DNA from: Nocardia sp. NBC_01503
GTDB taxonomy: Bacteria; Actinomycetota; Actinomycetes; Mycobacteriales; Mycobacteriaceae
Assembly (NCBI RefSeq): GCF_036327755.1
Contig: NZ_CP109596.1
Coordinates: 3,596,001-3,660,000, forward strand
Direction of reading: 5' to 3'
Length of the DNA: 64,000 bases
The translations under genes and the position numbers were made by a program. Below the pieces are notes generated by a model that was not told where the DNA came from, did not search any database, and saw only the letters and a list, made by a program, of their open reading frames with translations. This document shows, piece by piece, positions 1 to 9,152 of the stretch (the first letter of the stretch is position 1; each line of letters starts with the position of its first letter).

Positions 1-345
1 GAGCGGGGCGGTGTCTGGGGCATCCACCCCGAGGGCACCCGCTCGCCGGACGGTCGCATCTATCGCGGTCGTACCGGCGTGATCCGAGTCGCCATGCAGA
101 CCGGTGCTCCCGTGATCCCGGTGGTGCTCTCCGGCACCGATCGGATGAATCCGCGTCACCGCCGCCTACTGCGCCCGGCGAAGGTGCGCATCTCCATCGG
201 TCGCCCGCGTTACTTCGTCCCGGCCGACCGGTGCGGTGTGCGACAGGCGACCGATGAGCTCATGGCCGATCTGGTGCGCCGCTCCGGCCGCCCCTATGTG
301 GATTGCTACGCGGCCACATTCACCGAGCGGGCCGAGGCCGCCTAG
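1..345 (+). CDS. 1-acylglycerol-3-phosphate acyltransferase (PlsC family), 5' end outside window
   Basis: The reading frame is open from base 1 and ends with TAG, giving the last 114 residues of a protein that starts upstream. The first residues contain HPEGTRSPDGR, the EGTRS-type acceptor-binding motif of PlsC/LPLAT acyltransferases, which acylate lysophosphatidate or related acceptors at the inner membrane during phospholipid synthesis. The N-terminal HX4D catalytic motif would lie outside the window. The GTG at 79 is internal to the conserved domain and is not a start. The next gene, rplY, is 250 bases away, so co-transcription is uncertain. The family call is firm; the exact acceptor cannot be read from this fragment. 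Confidence 0.85.
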   Translation, partial: ERGGVWGIHPEGTRSPDGRIYRGRTGVIRVAMQTGAPVIPVVLSGTDRMNPRHRRLLRPAKVRISIGRPRYFVPADRCGVRQATDELMADLVRRSGRPYVDCYAATFTERAEAA

Positions 346-595
346 TTCGCCCGCGACGCGCGTATAGCTCGAGGTGGGGGCGGTGTGGAGCATCTATGAC
401 CGCGTGTTAGAGTCTTCAGGTTGTCTCGGCGAGGGTGCGACACCCCAAAAATGTCCACCGTGATCGACGGGTTTCGGCTTCCGGCCGTCCCTGTTGGTCT
501 TCGCCAGACGAATAGACCAACATCGCGCCAGGGCGGCAAGTTCCCCTGGCCAGCACGCTGACATCAGCCCGGACGAGCCGTAGGAGTAGACAGTC

Positions 596-1204
596 ATGTC
601 CGACGCCAACCTTCTCGAAGCCACTGTACGCACCGAGTTCGGCAAGGGCGCGGCCCGCCGCACCCGCCGCGACGGCAACGTTCCCGCCGTGCTCTACGGC
701 CACAACACCGAGCCGCAGCACCTCGCCGTGAACGCGCGTGACTTCGCCGCCATCCTGCGTGAGCACGGCACCAACGCCGTGCTGAACCTGGACATCGCGG
801 GCCAGAAGCACCTGGCGCTCACCAAATCGGTTGTCGTGCACCCGATCCGTCGCTACATCGAGCACGCCGACCTGCTGGTCATCCGTCGCGGTGAGCGCGT
901 CGTCGCCGATGTGCACGTGAACCTGGTCGGCGAGGCCGCCTCCGGCACCCTGGTCACCTCCGACGTCACCGTGCTCTCCATCGAGGCCGACGTCATGAAG
1001 CTGCCCGAGTCCATCGATGTCTCCATCGAGGGCGTCGAGGCCGGCACCCAGATCAACGCGGGCGACATCACCCTGCCCGAGGGCGTCACCCTGGCCGGCG
1101 ACCCGGAGGCGCTGATCGTCAACATCATCGCCGCCCCGGCCTCCGCTCAGGAGACCGAAGAGGCCGCCGAGGCTGCTGCCGCCGGCGAAGCCGCCGCCGA
1201 GTAA
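596..1204 (+). CDS. rplY: 50S ribosomal protein L25/general stress protein Ctc
   Basis: The 202-residue product begins [20 protein letters not shown], typical of the long (CTC/TL5) form of L25, which binds 5S rRNA in the large subunit. An L25 domain (about 1-95) is followed by the C-terminal beta domain (about 100-185) and an Ala/Glu-rich tail. ATG at 596 follows the purine-rich GGAGTAGACAGTC. pth lies 22 bases downstream, the same rplY-pth pair found in mycobacteria (Rv1015c-Rv1014c), so the two are probably one operon. Confidence 0.96.
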   Translation: MSDANLLEATVRTEFGKGAARRTRRDGNVPAVLYGHNTEPQHLAVNARDFAAILREHGTNAVLNLDIAGQKHLALTKSVVVHPIRRYIEHADLLVIRRGERVVADVHVNLVGEAASGTLVTSDVTVLSIEADVMKLPESIDVSIEGVEAGTQINAGDITLPEGVTLAGDPEALIVNIIAAPASAQETEEAAEAAAAGEAAAE

Positions 1205-1225
1205 TACTGCCTCCCAACGGTTCTC

Positions 1226-1807
1226 GTGACCGAGGCGTCGGCCGGGCCCGCGCTCGTTGTCGGACTGGGTAATCCCGGAACCGAATACGAGCGCACCCGG
1301 CACAATGTCGGATTCATGGTCGCCGATGTGCTCGCGGAGCGCGTCGGCGGCCGTTTCACCGTGCACAAGAAATCGGGCGCGGATCTGCTCGAGGCACGTC
1401 TGGACGGGCGCAAGGTGCTGATCGCGAAACCGCGCAGCTTCATGAACCTCTCCGGCCGCCCGGTCGCTGCGCTGGCGAAATTCTTCTCGGTGCCCGCCAC
1501 CGAGGTGATCGCCATCCATGACGAACTGGATCTGCCGTTCGGTGTGATCCGGTTGAAGCAGGGTGGCGGCGAAGGTGGTCACAATGGGCTGCGCTCGATG
1601 TCGCAGGCCCTGACCACCAAGGACTACCTGCGCGTGCGGTTCGGCATCGGCCGGCCGCCGGGGCGTCAGGATCCCGCCGACTATGTGCTCAAGCCGTTCT
1701 CGGCGGCCGAGCGCAAAGAGGTTCCGGTGATTGTGGAGCAGGCCGCGGACGCGGTGGAAATGCTGCTGCGGGTCGGCCTGGAAGCCGCCCAGAACCAGTT
1801 GCACTGA
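1226..1807 (+). CDS. pth: peptidyl-tRNA hydrolase
   Basis: The 193-residue enzyme cleaves the ester bond of peptidyl-tRNA released from stalled ribosomes and so recycles tRNA. Family motifs are [20 protein letters not shown] near the N-terminus (residues about 11-30, with the catalytic His), [16 protein letters not shown] with the conserved Asp, and [12 protein letters not shown]. Length fits bacterial Pth (185-200). The start is GTG 22 bases after rplY, and a strong terminator follows the stop codon. Confidence 0.97.
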   Translation: MTEASAGPALVVGLGNPGTEYERTRHNVGFMVADVLAERVGGRFTVHKKSGADLLEARLDGRKVLIAKPRSFMNLSGRPVAALAKFFSVPATEVIAIHDELDLPFGVIRLKQGGGEGGHNGLRSMSQALTTKDYLRVRFGIGRPPGRQDPADYVLKPFSAAERKEVPVIVEQAADAVEMLLRVGLEAAQNQLH

Positions 1808-1822
1808 GTAACAGAGAACTTC

Positions 1823-1851
1823 GCGCCCCGTCCGGAATCCGGACGGGGCGC
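1823..1851 (+). terminator. intrinsic terminator after pth
   Basis: A perfect 14-base inverted repeat (arms GCGCCCCGTCCGGA and its complement around a single A) is followed by TTTCG. It separates pth from the convergent ligase gene ending at 1857 and could serve both directions. Confidence 0.85.
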
Positions 1852-1856
1852 TTTCG

Positions 1857-3503
1857 TCAGCCCAGTTGGGCTGTAGTCGCCGAGCGGCGGAGCTTTCCCG
1901 ACGAGGTCTTGGGCAGCGCCCCCGGACCGAGAATGGTCACGCTGCGGGGGCGGACGCCCACCTCGGAGAAGACGGCGTGGACTATGTCGTGTTCTATGCG
2001 CTTGACCTCGGCCGGATTCTGAAAGTCGTTGCTCTCCACCACAACCGCGAAGCTTTCCCGCTTCTGGCCCGCGTCCAGCCGCACCGCCACCGCATTGCCG
2101 GGGCGAACCCCCTTGATACGCAGGGCCGCTCGCTCGATATCGGTCGGGAAGATATTGCGGCCGCCCATGATGATGACGTCCTTGATGCGCCCGCAGACCA
2201 CTACCAGCCCGTCCTCGGTGAAGTAGCCGATATCGCCGGTGTCCAGCCAGCCGTCGGCATCCTGAGCGGGGCGGAAGCCCTCCACCGTCACATAGCCGGA
2301 AGTCACGGCGGGGCCGCGCAATTCGATCACACCGACACTGCGCGTCGGCAGCGGCTGCCGATCCGTGTCCACCACCCGCCCCTCCAGATTGTCGACCAGA
2401 TAGCCGAGGGTGGGCAGTCGGCGCACCGCGCTGTGATGGTGTTCGGGATCGCGCACCGGTACCGCCTTGCCGATCGCCTCCAGCAGATCGGCATCGACCA
2501 CATCGAGGATCTGCCCGAGTCCGGGATCGGGAATGGAGACGGCGAGGGTGGTTTCGGCCATGCCGTATACGGGTGTGAGCGCCATCGGGTTGAGCCCGAA
2601 GCGCTTTCCGGCCTCGGCGAGTGCGTCCATGGTGTCGGCGTCGACCGGTTCCGCGCCATTCCACATATAACGGACGCTGCTCAGATCGAAGGCGCCGTCA
2701 TCGGCATTGCGAAGTCTGCGAGCCAGCAGCGAATACGCGAAGTTCGGTGCGGCGGTGACGGTTCCACGATATTTGGAGATGAGCTCGGCCCACAGGATCG
2801 GGCGGACCAGGAAGTCCAGCGGGGTCACGCAGACCACCTCGGCGCCGAACTGCATTGGGACGCTCAGGAATCCGACCATGCCCATATCGTGGAAGAGCGG
2901 CAGCCAGCTCACCATCACATCGTCGTCGAGGTGGAATTTCACCCGATCGAACATGGCGTAGGCGTTCACGAAGAAGTTGCCGTGCGTGATCCGCACCGCC
3001 TTCGGTGAACCGGTGGAGCCGGATGTCAACTGCTGCAAGGCGATATCGTTCTCACCCGTCGGCAGCGGATCGATCTCGTTGCCTCGGCGCATCTGATCGA
3101 TGGTCACCACGGCGATCCCGCGCTCGGCGAGCAGGGGAGCGGCGGCCTCGAAGGGTGCGCCCAAAACCACTGCGCGCGCCTCGATCATGCGCAGTACGGT
3201 CTCGGTGTCGTGCGCCCACATCTGTAGATCGGTGCGCGGTGTGGGCTGATGCAGCATGGTGATCGACGCACCGCGCATCCATACGGCTTGGCAGGCCGGA
3301 GCGATATCGACCGGCATACCCGCCAATACGCCCACGGCATCGCCGTGCCCGATTCCGGCGTCGGCGAGGCCACCGGCCATTTCCCTTGCGATGCGATGGA
3401 TCTCGCCCCACGACTGCCGCAGGGGGGCTTCGGGTTCCCCCGTCACCAACCCGTGCGTGGACGTGCGCGCGGTGGCATACATTTCCTCGGTGAAGCGGCT
3501 CAC
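1857..3503 (-). CDS. fatty acyl-AMP/acyl-CoA ligase, Pks16 (Rv1013)-like FadD
   Basis: This is a 548-residue ANL-superfamily adenylating enzyme. The P-loop [18 protein letters not shown], the [10 protein letters not shown] motif, [10 protein letters not shown], the hinge [13 protein letters not shown] and the C-terminal catalytic Lys in [12 protein letters not shown] are all present. It should activate a fatty acid as acyl-AMP and pass it to CoA or a carrier protein. Its place next to pth-rplY matches M. tuberculosis Rv1013 (pks16), which despite its name is a FadD-like ligase. GTG at 3503 is chosen because GAGGAG sits 8 bases upstream; an upstream ATG at 3536 lacks such a site. Substrate and acceptor cannot be told from sequence. 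Confidence 0.85.
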   Translation of the reverse strand: MSRFTEEMYATARTSTHGLVTGEPEAPLRQSWGEIHRIAREMAGGLADAGIGHGDAVGVLAGMPVDIAPACQAVWMRGASITMLHQPTPRTDLQMWAHDTETVLRMIEARAVVLGAPFEAAAPLLAERGIAVVTIDQMRRGNEIDPLPTGENDIALQQLTSGSTGSPKAVRITHGNFFVNAYAMFDRVKFHLDDDVMVSWLPLFHDMGMVGFLSVPMQFGAEVVCVTPLDFLVRPILWAELISKYRGTVTAAPNFAYSLLARRLRNADDGAFDLSSVRYMWNGAEPVDADTMDALAEAGKRFGLNPMALTPVYGMAETTLAVSIPDPGLGQILDVVDADLLEAIGKAVPVRDPEHHHSAVRRLPTLGYLVDNLEGRVVDTDRQPLPTRSVGVIELRGPAVTSGYVTVEGFRPAQDADGWLDTGDIGYFTEDGLVVVCGRIKDVIIMGGRNIFPTDIERAALRIKGVRPGNAVAVRLDAGQKRESFAVVVESNDFQNPAEVKRIEHDIVHAVFSEVGVRPRSVTILGPGALPKTSSGKLRRSATTAQLG

Positions 3504-3612
3504 GATCGACTCCTCAAACGCTGGCCAACACCTCAACTATCCCGCCGCCACCCATCCGGCGTTAACCGTTTCGGAATAGTTGCCGGCGTGCACAACCTTC
3601 GCAACAAGATCG

Positions 3613-4797
3613 TCAGGGCAGCGCGATAACCGCGGCGGCGAAGCGGTCGAGATCCTCGAAGGTGATGAAGGCGTGCGGGGAGGCGCGGACGACCGAGTCG
3701 AGGTCGCGATCGGTCATATCGAGCAGGGTGGAGGAGCGGTGGCTCACGGTCACCGTGATGTGGTCGCGGGCGAGGCGGTCGCGGACGTCCACGGGGGCGA
3801 GGCCGTCGACGGTGAACGAGACGATGCCCGCGTGCTGGGTGCCGCGATCGCGGACGGTCACCCGGGGGATCTCCTGGAGGGTTTTGCGGAGGTACTCGGC
3901 GCGCTCGGCGATGGCCCGATAGATCTCGGCGGGGCCCTGCTCCAGCAGATACCGGACGGCCGCGCCCAGGCCGAGACGGCCCGCGATATCGCACTCCCAG
4001 AATTCGAAGCGCCCGGCATCGGGGGCGAGGGTGTATTCGGTGGGACCGGTCCAGGCGGCGCTGTGCAGATCCAGTCGGGTCGGCTCCATGGTCGCGGCCA
4101 GTTCGGGGCGCACGTAGAGGAAGCCGGTGCCGCGCGGACCGCGTAGCCATTTGCGGCCGGTAGCCGAGAGCGCGTCCACACCCAATTCGGCGATATCCAG
4201 GGGTAGCTGGCCCGCGGATTGGCAGGCGTCCAGAAGCACCAGCGCTCCGGCGCGGCGGGCGATCCGGGCGGCCTCCGCCACCGGATTCACCAGGCCGCCA
4301 TTGGTCGGAACATGAACCAGCGAAACCAGTTTCACGCGTTCATCGACCATGGATTCCAGGGCGTCGAGATCGATCTGCCCGCTGCTGTCGCTGGGAATCG
4401 TCTCCACCACGGCCCCGGTCCGGCGGGCGCGCTGCAGGGCGGCGATGGCATTGCTGGCGTAGTCCGCGCCGGAGATGAGAATGCGGTCGCCGGGGCGCAG
4501 CGGGACCGAGTAGAAGAAGTCGCTCCACGAACGGCTGGCGCTGTCACTGAGCGCGATGGCCGCGGCGGGGGCATTGATGAGCTGTCCGATCGCGGTCTTG
4601 ACGGCGTACAGATCATCGAGGCGTTCGTTGGCGGCGCGATAGCCACCGATCTCGGCTTCGCGGCGCAGGTGCGCGATCGCGGTCTCCACGACGATACTCG
4701 GGGGCAGTGAGGAACCGGCGCTGTCCAGGAAGACCTGGCCCTCGCAACCTGGGGTATCGGCACGCAAACGGGCAATATTCACCATGGGATCGACCAT
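3613..4797 (-). CDS. egtE: ergothioneine biosynthesis PLP-dependent C-S lyase EgtE
   Basis: The 394-residue fold-type I PLP enzyme (NifS/class V) cleaves hercynylcysteine sulfoxide to ergothioneine in the last step of the pathway. The PLP lysine lies in SATGRKWLRGPRG, the cofactor Asp/Gln in LLDACQSAGQ, and the N-terminal LDSAGSSLPP is typical of EgtE. It is divergent from egtA with about 110 bases between the starts, which probably hold both promoters. ATG at 4797 (MVDPMVN) is chosen; a second ATG at 4785 is also possible. The open frame extends upstream to 5418, but that part is the antisense of egtA. Confidence 0.93.
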   Translation of the reverse strand: MVDPMVNIARLRADTPGCEGQVFLDSAGSSLPPSIVVETAIAHLRREAEIGGYRAANERLDDLYAVKTAIGQLINAPAAAIALSDSASRSWSDFFYSVPLRPGDRILISGADYASNAIAALQRARRTGAVVETIPSDSSGQIDLDALESMVDERVKLVSLVHVPTNGGLVNPVAEAARIARRAGALVLLDACQSAGQLPLDIAELGVDALSATGRKWLRGPRGTGFLYVRPELAATMEPTRLDLHSAAWTGPTEYTLAPDAGRFEFWECDIAGRLGLGAAVRYLLEQGPAEIYRAIAERAEYLRKTLQEIPRVTVRDRGTQHAGIVSFTVDGLAPVDVRDRLARDHITVTVSHRSSTLLDMTDRDLDSVVRASPHAFITFEDLDRFAAAVIALP

Positions 4798-4908
4798 ATC
4801 GGTTGGGCTGTTCCCCAATTCGTAAGTTTTGTTGTCGGTGTTCCTCGCTACCCTGGATTGATCGTCCGGTGCGCCGGACGGTCGAAGTTCACTCGAGCGG
4901 AGGTTGGC

Positions 4909-6495
4909 ATGGCGGTTTCGACATCCCTCACCGATTTGCCGCGAGTTGTCGGGCATGCGGGGCAGACCACCGCCGTGCAGACCGGGCGGGTCGAGCGGGC
5001 TCCGGGGAGCGAGTTCTCCAGCCGGGCCGCGGCGGAGGCTTATATCGGCAAGGTCTGTTTCAAGCAGGGCCCACCCGCGCTCATCGGCGCCGAATTGGAG
5101 TGGCTCACCGCGCAGGGGGAGCCTTCGGCGTCGGCCCCGCGTCCGCAGTTGACTGTGCTGGCGGACGCACTGGGGCCCCATGCGCCGCAGTCCATTTCGC
5201 CGGATTCCCCGGCACATCCACTGCCGGGAGGCAGCCGGGTCACCATCGAACCCGGTGGCCAGATCGAACTCTCCAGCGCCCCGTTCGGCACCGCCGCCGA
5301 ACTGTGTGAGCGCCTGCGCACCGATACGGTGCGCCTGCGGGAACTCCTGGAAGCCCGCGATATCCACACCTTCTCCGCCTCCGCGGATCCGGCCCGCGGA
5401 CCACAGCGCCTGCTCCAACTCCCGCGCTATCGCGCCATGGAGCGCTCCTTCGCCGGAATCGGCCCCTTCGGGGCCCTCATGATGTGCAATACGGCGGCCA
5501 CCCAGGTCAGCGTCGACGCCGGAGCGGACGAAGCGGATATCACCGCCCGCCTCACCGCCCTCTACGCCATCGGCCCGGCCCTGCTGGCCGCTTTCGCCTG
5601 TTCACCGACCCTGAGCGGTGCACCCCCGGGTACCTGGGCCTCCCAGCGCATGCGCACCTGGCTCCGCCTGGACCATCTGCGCACCCGCCCACCCGTCCAC
5701 AATTGGCCCGATCCGGTCGCCGGTTACGCTCGCTGGGCCCTGGACGTCCCTCTCCTGTGCGTCCGCCCGACCAGCTCGCTGAGCGCGGATGCGGGTGGCA
5801 ATGTCTCCGCCGAAGGCCCGGATAGCTCCATATCGGCCAATGGCTCGAACGGCTCCGCATCGGGCAGCGGATCGACCGGCTCCGCCATGGATGGATCCGG
5901 GAATCCCGTCGGCTTGACCGGCTCCGCCGGGGCGGGATCCGGGAACGCCGCTGGCTCGCAAGGCTTCTCGAGGCCGACCGGCGCTGCTGGGCCATTCGGC
6001 GCGGGTGCTGCCCGTCGGCCCAGCTCCGTCGCAGCGGATTGGTCGGCCCCACCGGGCGCGACCTTCGCGGACTGGTTGTGCGGCGCGCTCGACGACGAAA
6101 TCGGCCGCCGCCCCGACCATTCCGACCTGGACTACCACCTGACCACGGTCTTCCCGCCGGTCCGCGCCTCCGGCCACCTGGAGGTCCGCTACCTGGACGC
6201 CCAGCCCGGCGACAGCTGGACCGTCCCGGTGCACGCCATCGACGCTCTGGTCTCCACACCCGCCGTGGTGGCGGAGGCGACCGCGCTGGCCGGCTCGACG
6301 GCTGCCCTTTGGTCCGAAGCTGCCCGTTACGGCCTCGCCGACCCCGAAATTCGCGCCGCCGCGGTAGCTCTCCTGGACCTGGCCACCGCCCACGCGGCAT
6401 CCCCTTCCGCCGCAGCGGAATTGGCGGCCGCGTCGCACCGATGTCGCCAAGGCTTGCCACCGGCAAGCGATCCCGAATCCGGGCGCGGCGTATGA
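4909..6495 (+). CDS. egtA: ergothioneine pathway glutamate-cysteine ligase EgtA, with a Ser/Gly-rich insertion
   Basis: The 528-residue GCS2-family ligase makes gamma-glutamylcysteine, the thiol donor for EgtB. IGAELEWL, GGQIELSSAP and DLDYHLTTVFPPVRASGHLE are recognisable family segments. ATG at 4909 follows GAGCGGAGG; the frame extends to 4858 but that ATG has no ribosome site. Residues about 287-377 form a low-complexity Ser/Gly/Ala insertion (repeated GSG, SGS, TGSA) between VPLLCVR and WSAPPGATFADW, segments that are close together in other EgtA proteins as I remember them. The C-terminal end is also unusual: its coding sequence is repeated twice in degenerate form downstream. The catalytic core looks complete. 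Confidence 0.9.
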   Translation: MAVSTSLTDLPRVVGHAGQTTAVQTGRVERAPGSEFSSRAAAEAYIGKVCFKQGPPALIGAELEWLTAQGEPSASAPRPQLTVLADALGPHAPQSISPDSPAHPLPGGSRVTIEPGGQIELSSAPFGTAAELCERLRTDTVRLRELLEARDIHTFSASADPARGPQRLLQLPRYRAMERSFAGIGPFGALMMCNTAATQVSVDAGADEADITARLTALYAIGPALLAAFACSPTLSGAPPGTWASQRMRTWLRLDHLRTRPPVHNWPDPVAGYARWALDVPLLCVRPTSSLSADAGGNVSAEGPDSSISANGSNGSASGSGSTGSAMDGSGNPVGLTGSAGAGSGNAAGSQGFSRPTGAAGPFGAGAARRPSSVAADWSAPPGATFADWLCGALDDEIGRRPDHSDLDYHLTTVFPPVRASGHLEVRYLDAQPGDSWTVPVHAIDALVSTPAVVAEATALAGSTAALWSEAARYGLADPEIRAAAVALLDLATAHAASPSAAAELAAASHRCRQGLPPASDPESGRGV

Positions 6496-6848
6496 GCGCC
6501 CCCACGGCGGCACGCGTCGGTGGCCGCCGGGCTTCGGGGCGTGGTCGGGACGATCGTCCACGCGACATCCCTTACCGCCGCAGCGGAATTGGCGGCTGCT
6601 TCGCATCGATTTCGCAAACGCTTGCGACTGGGAATCTGTCCTGCTCGCAGGGGCTAATGAGCACGACCACGGCGGCACTCGTCAGCGTCCGCCGGGTGCG
6701 ATCGATATTCCTTTCCGCCGCTGCGGAATCAGCGGCCGCCGCGCGGCGTTGTGGCCGAGGATCCATGCCCACGGTCCCTCCCGTCTCCGGGAGCGGGCGT
6801 ATGACCGCGGACGCGGCGGCAGCTGGCCGCCGCGGTTCGGCGCGCGGT
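6399..6848 (+). repeat. three degenerate tandem copies of the egtA 3' end
   Basis: A unit starting CCGCCGCAGCGGAATTGGCG recurs at 6407, 6575 and, more diverged, 6715 (periods about 168 and 140). In the same relative frame the units read SAAAELAAASHR, TAAAELAAASHR and SAAAESAAAARR. Each also carries a second conserved block starting ATGAGC/ATGACC with GGCGGCA and GCCGCCGGG (6494, 6656, 6800). The first copy is the real end of egtA. Copies two and three fill the 402 bases before egtB and are not translated as one frame. This looks like local tandem duplication followed by decay. Confidence 0.75.
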
Positions 6849-6897
6849 GTCGATGGTTGGGCGCTTTTCATTCTCGAATCGAATTCGGAGTTTTCTC

Positions 6898-8238
6898 ATG
6901 ACCATTCAGCTACCGGGAACTGATCGGGGCGAGACGGAACAGCTGCGGGAGCGGATTGCGCGGGTATTGGAGCGGGCGCGGGGGCGGACCGCCGGGTTGA
7001 CCGACTGCCTGGATGAGGCGGAGTTGGTCGCGCAGCATTCGCGGATCATGAGTCCGCTGGTGTGGGATCTCGCGCATATCGGGAATCAGGAAGAGCTGTG
7101 GCTGGTGCGCGATGTGGGCGGGCGGGAGGCCGTGCGCTCGGATATCGACGAGCTGTATGACGCGTTCAAACACGCGCGGGCGAATCGGCCCGCGCTGCCG
7201 CTGTTGACTCCGGGGCAGGCGCGGGAGTACGTCGGCCAGGTGCGCGGCAAGGTGTGGGATGTGCTGGAGCACAGTCCATTACGCGGGACGGAGCTGGTCG
7301 CCGACGGATTCGCCTTCGGGATGATCGCCCAGCATGAGCAGCAGCATGACGAGACCATGCTCGCCACCCACCAACTACGCGAGGGGCAGGCGGTGTTGGC
7401 CGCATCCGCCCCGTCGGCCGCGACGCATCCGGTGCGCGGCGAAGTCGTCATTCCCGCGGGCGAATTCGCCATGGGCACCGATACCGATCCGTGGGCGCTG
7501 GACAATGAGCGGCCCGCGCATCCGGTGTACGTGCCGGGTTATGCCATCGATGCCGCGCCCGTCACCAATGAGCAGTATCTGGAGTTCATGGCCGATGGCG
7601 GCTACGACCGCCCGGAGCTCTGGTCCGAACGCGGTTGGGCGCATCGCGTCGAGGCAGGTCTGGTCTCCCCGCAATTCTGGGAGCGGGACGGCGGCGGCCG
7701 GTGGTGGCGCAGGGTTTTCGGCGCCATGCGACCGCTGCGTCCACACCAGCCGGTCCTGCACGTCTGCTATTTCGAGGCCGAGGCGTACGCCGCCTGGGCG
7801 GGCAAACGCCTTCCCACCGAGGCGGAGTGGGAGAAGGCCGCCCGCTTCGATCCCGCCACCGGCCGCTCCCGCCGCTACCCCTGGGGCGATGCCGGCCCCA
7901 CCCCCGAAACCGCGAATCTCGGTCAGCGCCATCTGGAACCGGCCGATGCCGGAGCCTATCCGGCAGGTGCGTCTCCGCACGGCGTACACCAGTTGATCGG
8001 CGATGTCTGGGAGTGGACCTCCTCGGATTTCACCCCCTACCCGGGTTTCCGCCCCTTCCCCTACCGCGAATACTCCGAGGTCTTCTTCGGCGGCGACTAC
8101 CGAGTCCTGCGCGGCGGCTCCTTCGGCGCGGACGAGGTCGCCGTCCGCGGCACCTTCCGTAACTGGGACCACCCCATCCGCCGCCAGATCTTCTCCGGCT
8201 TCCGCCTGGCCCGCGACCTCACCCCGGCGGACCTCTGA
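6898..8238 (+). CDS. egtB: hercynine oxygenase (sulfoxide synthase) EgtB
   Basis: This 446-residue non-haem iron enzyme joins gamma-glutamylcysteine to hercynine with O2. An N-terminal DinB-like domain holds the iron-binding HX3HXE motif as HEQQHDE (about residues 145-151). The C-terminal FGE-sulfatase domain has GDVWEWTSSDF, GGDYRVLRGGSF and a late GFRLARD. ATG at 6898 follows TTCGGAG. The gene overlaps egtC by one base (TGATG), so egtB, egtC and egtD are translationally coupled. Confidence 0.96.
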   Translation: MTIQLPGTDRGETEQLRERIARVLERARGRTAGLTDCLDEAELVAQHSRIMSPLVWDLAHIGNQEELWLVRDVGGREAVRSDIDELYDAFKHARANRPALPLLTPGQAREYVGQVRGKVWDVLEHSPLRGTELVADGFAFGMIAQHEQQHDETMLATHQLREGQAVLAASAPSAATHPVRGEVVIPAGEFAMGTDTDPWALDNERPAHPVYVPGYAIDAAPVTNEQYLEFMADGGYDRPELWSERGWAHRVEAGLVSPQFWERDGGGRWWRRVFGAMRPLRPHQPVLHVCYFEAEAYAAWAGKRLPTEAEWEKAARFDPATGRSRRYPWGDAGPTPETANLGQRHLEPADAGAYPAGASPHGVHQLIGDVWEWTSSDFTPYPGFRPFPYREYSEVFFGGDYRVLRGGSFGADEVAVRGTFRNWDHPIRRQIFSGFRLARDLTPADL

Positions 8239-9152
8239 TGTGCCGCCACCTCGCCTACCTCGGCCCACCGGTCCCCGTGGGCGACCTCCTGACCCGGGGC
8301 CCGCACTCGCTGCGCACCCAATCCTGGGCCCCGCGCGATATGCGCGGCGGCGGCACCATCAACGCCGACGGCTTCGGCATAGCGTGGTGGACTCCCACCC
8401 AACCGGCATCAACCGAGCCACGTCATCCCGGCATGCTCTTGGCCGGGATCCACACCGGGGATGGTCCAACAGGTGGCGCTGGATCTCGGCCGACAGCACA
8501 CCGCGATGACGACAGGCGAGATCCCGCATCGAACCTCGGCACACGGGAGGCCGGGCCGAGCCGCTACCGCAATGCGGCTCCCATCTGGACGGATCCGGCC
8601 GTGGATGAGGTTCTCCCGCAGATCTATTCACGCGCGGTGCTGGCCGCCATCCGCTCGGCCACCGTCGGGATGCCGGTGGAGCGCACCGCCTGTGCCCCAT
8701 TCACGCACGGCCGCTGGGCTTTCAGCCATAACGGCGTGATTCCCGACTGGCGCGGCACCCTCACCGCCGTCGCCGCGAAGTTCGACTCGCCCTCGCTGCT
8801 GGAGGCCGAGTCGATGACCGATTCCGCCGCCCTCTGGGTGATCCTGCGCGGCCGGATGGAGAGCGAGGCAACGCCGGATGTCGCATTGCGCGAGGTTGTT
8901 CGGGCGGTGGCGGAGTTGTCGCCGTCGGCTCGGCTGAATCTGCTGGTGGGCGATGGGGAGACGGTGTGGGCCACCGCATGGCGGCATGCGCTGTCGGTGT
9001 TGGTGGGGGAGGAGTTCGTGGTGGTCGCCTCGGAGCCCTATGACGACGATCCGCGGTGGCAGGCCATCGCGGATCGGCAACTCGTCGTGGCGCGGCCGGG
9101 GTGGCTGTCGGTGCAGGACCTGGATATCGAAATCGGAAGGGCTGGTTCATGA
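8238..9152 (+). CDS. egtC: gamma-glutamyl-hercynylcysteine sulfoxide hydrolase EgtC, with an in-frame repeat insertion
   Basis: The 304-residue class II glutamine amidotransferase removes the glutamyl group from the EgtB product. Cys2 is the N-terminal nucleophile (MCRHLAYLGPP), and GGTINADGFGIAWW, AVRSATVGMP-like AIRSATVGMP and FSHNGVIPDW are family segments. Residues about 58-108 are an insertion compared with usual EgtC proteins (from memory about 50 residues shorter here), bounded by TPTQPA and RYRNAAPIW. The first part of the insertion is an interspersed palindromic repeat also found outside genes at 10120 and 24980. The frame is kept. The insertion follows the conserved glutamine-binding loop, so activity may be retained. 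The stop overlaps the egtD start (ATGA). Confidence 0.92.
   Translation: MCRHLAYLGPPVPVGDLLTRGPHSLRTQSWAPRDMRGGGTINADGFGIAWWTPTQPASTEPRHPGMLLAGIHTGDGPTGGAGSRPTAHRDDDRRDPASNLGTREAGPSRYRNAAPIWTDPAVDEVLPQIYSRAVLAAIRSATVGMPVERTACAPFTHGRWAFSHNGVIPDWRGTLTAVAAKFDSPSLLEAESMTDSAALWVILRGRMESEATPDVALREVVRAVAELSPSARLNLLVGDGETVWATAWRHALSVLVGEEFVVVASEPYDDDPRWQAIADRQLVVARPGWLSVQDLDIEIGRAGS
8421..8511 (+). repeat. interspersed palindromic repeat inside egtC (copy 1)
   Basis: It begins CGTCATCCCGGCATGCTCTT and ends CGCGATGACG, so the ends are near-perfect 10-base inverted repeats. The first 30 bases match the complement of 10120-10149 at 28 of 30 positions and are close to 24980-25012. The 91-base extent is inferred from the inverted ends; target duplications were not resolved. 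Confidence 0.7.

Noticed and set aside
416..1804. 462-residue minus-strand open frame across rplY and pth
   Set aside because: It is the antisense of two certain genes; such long shadow frames are common in GC-rich DNA.
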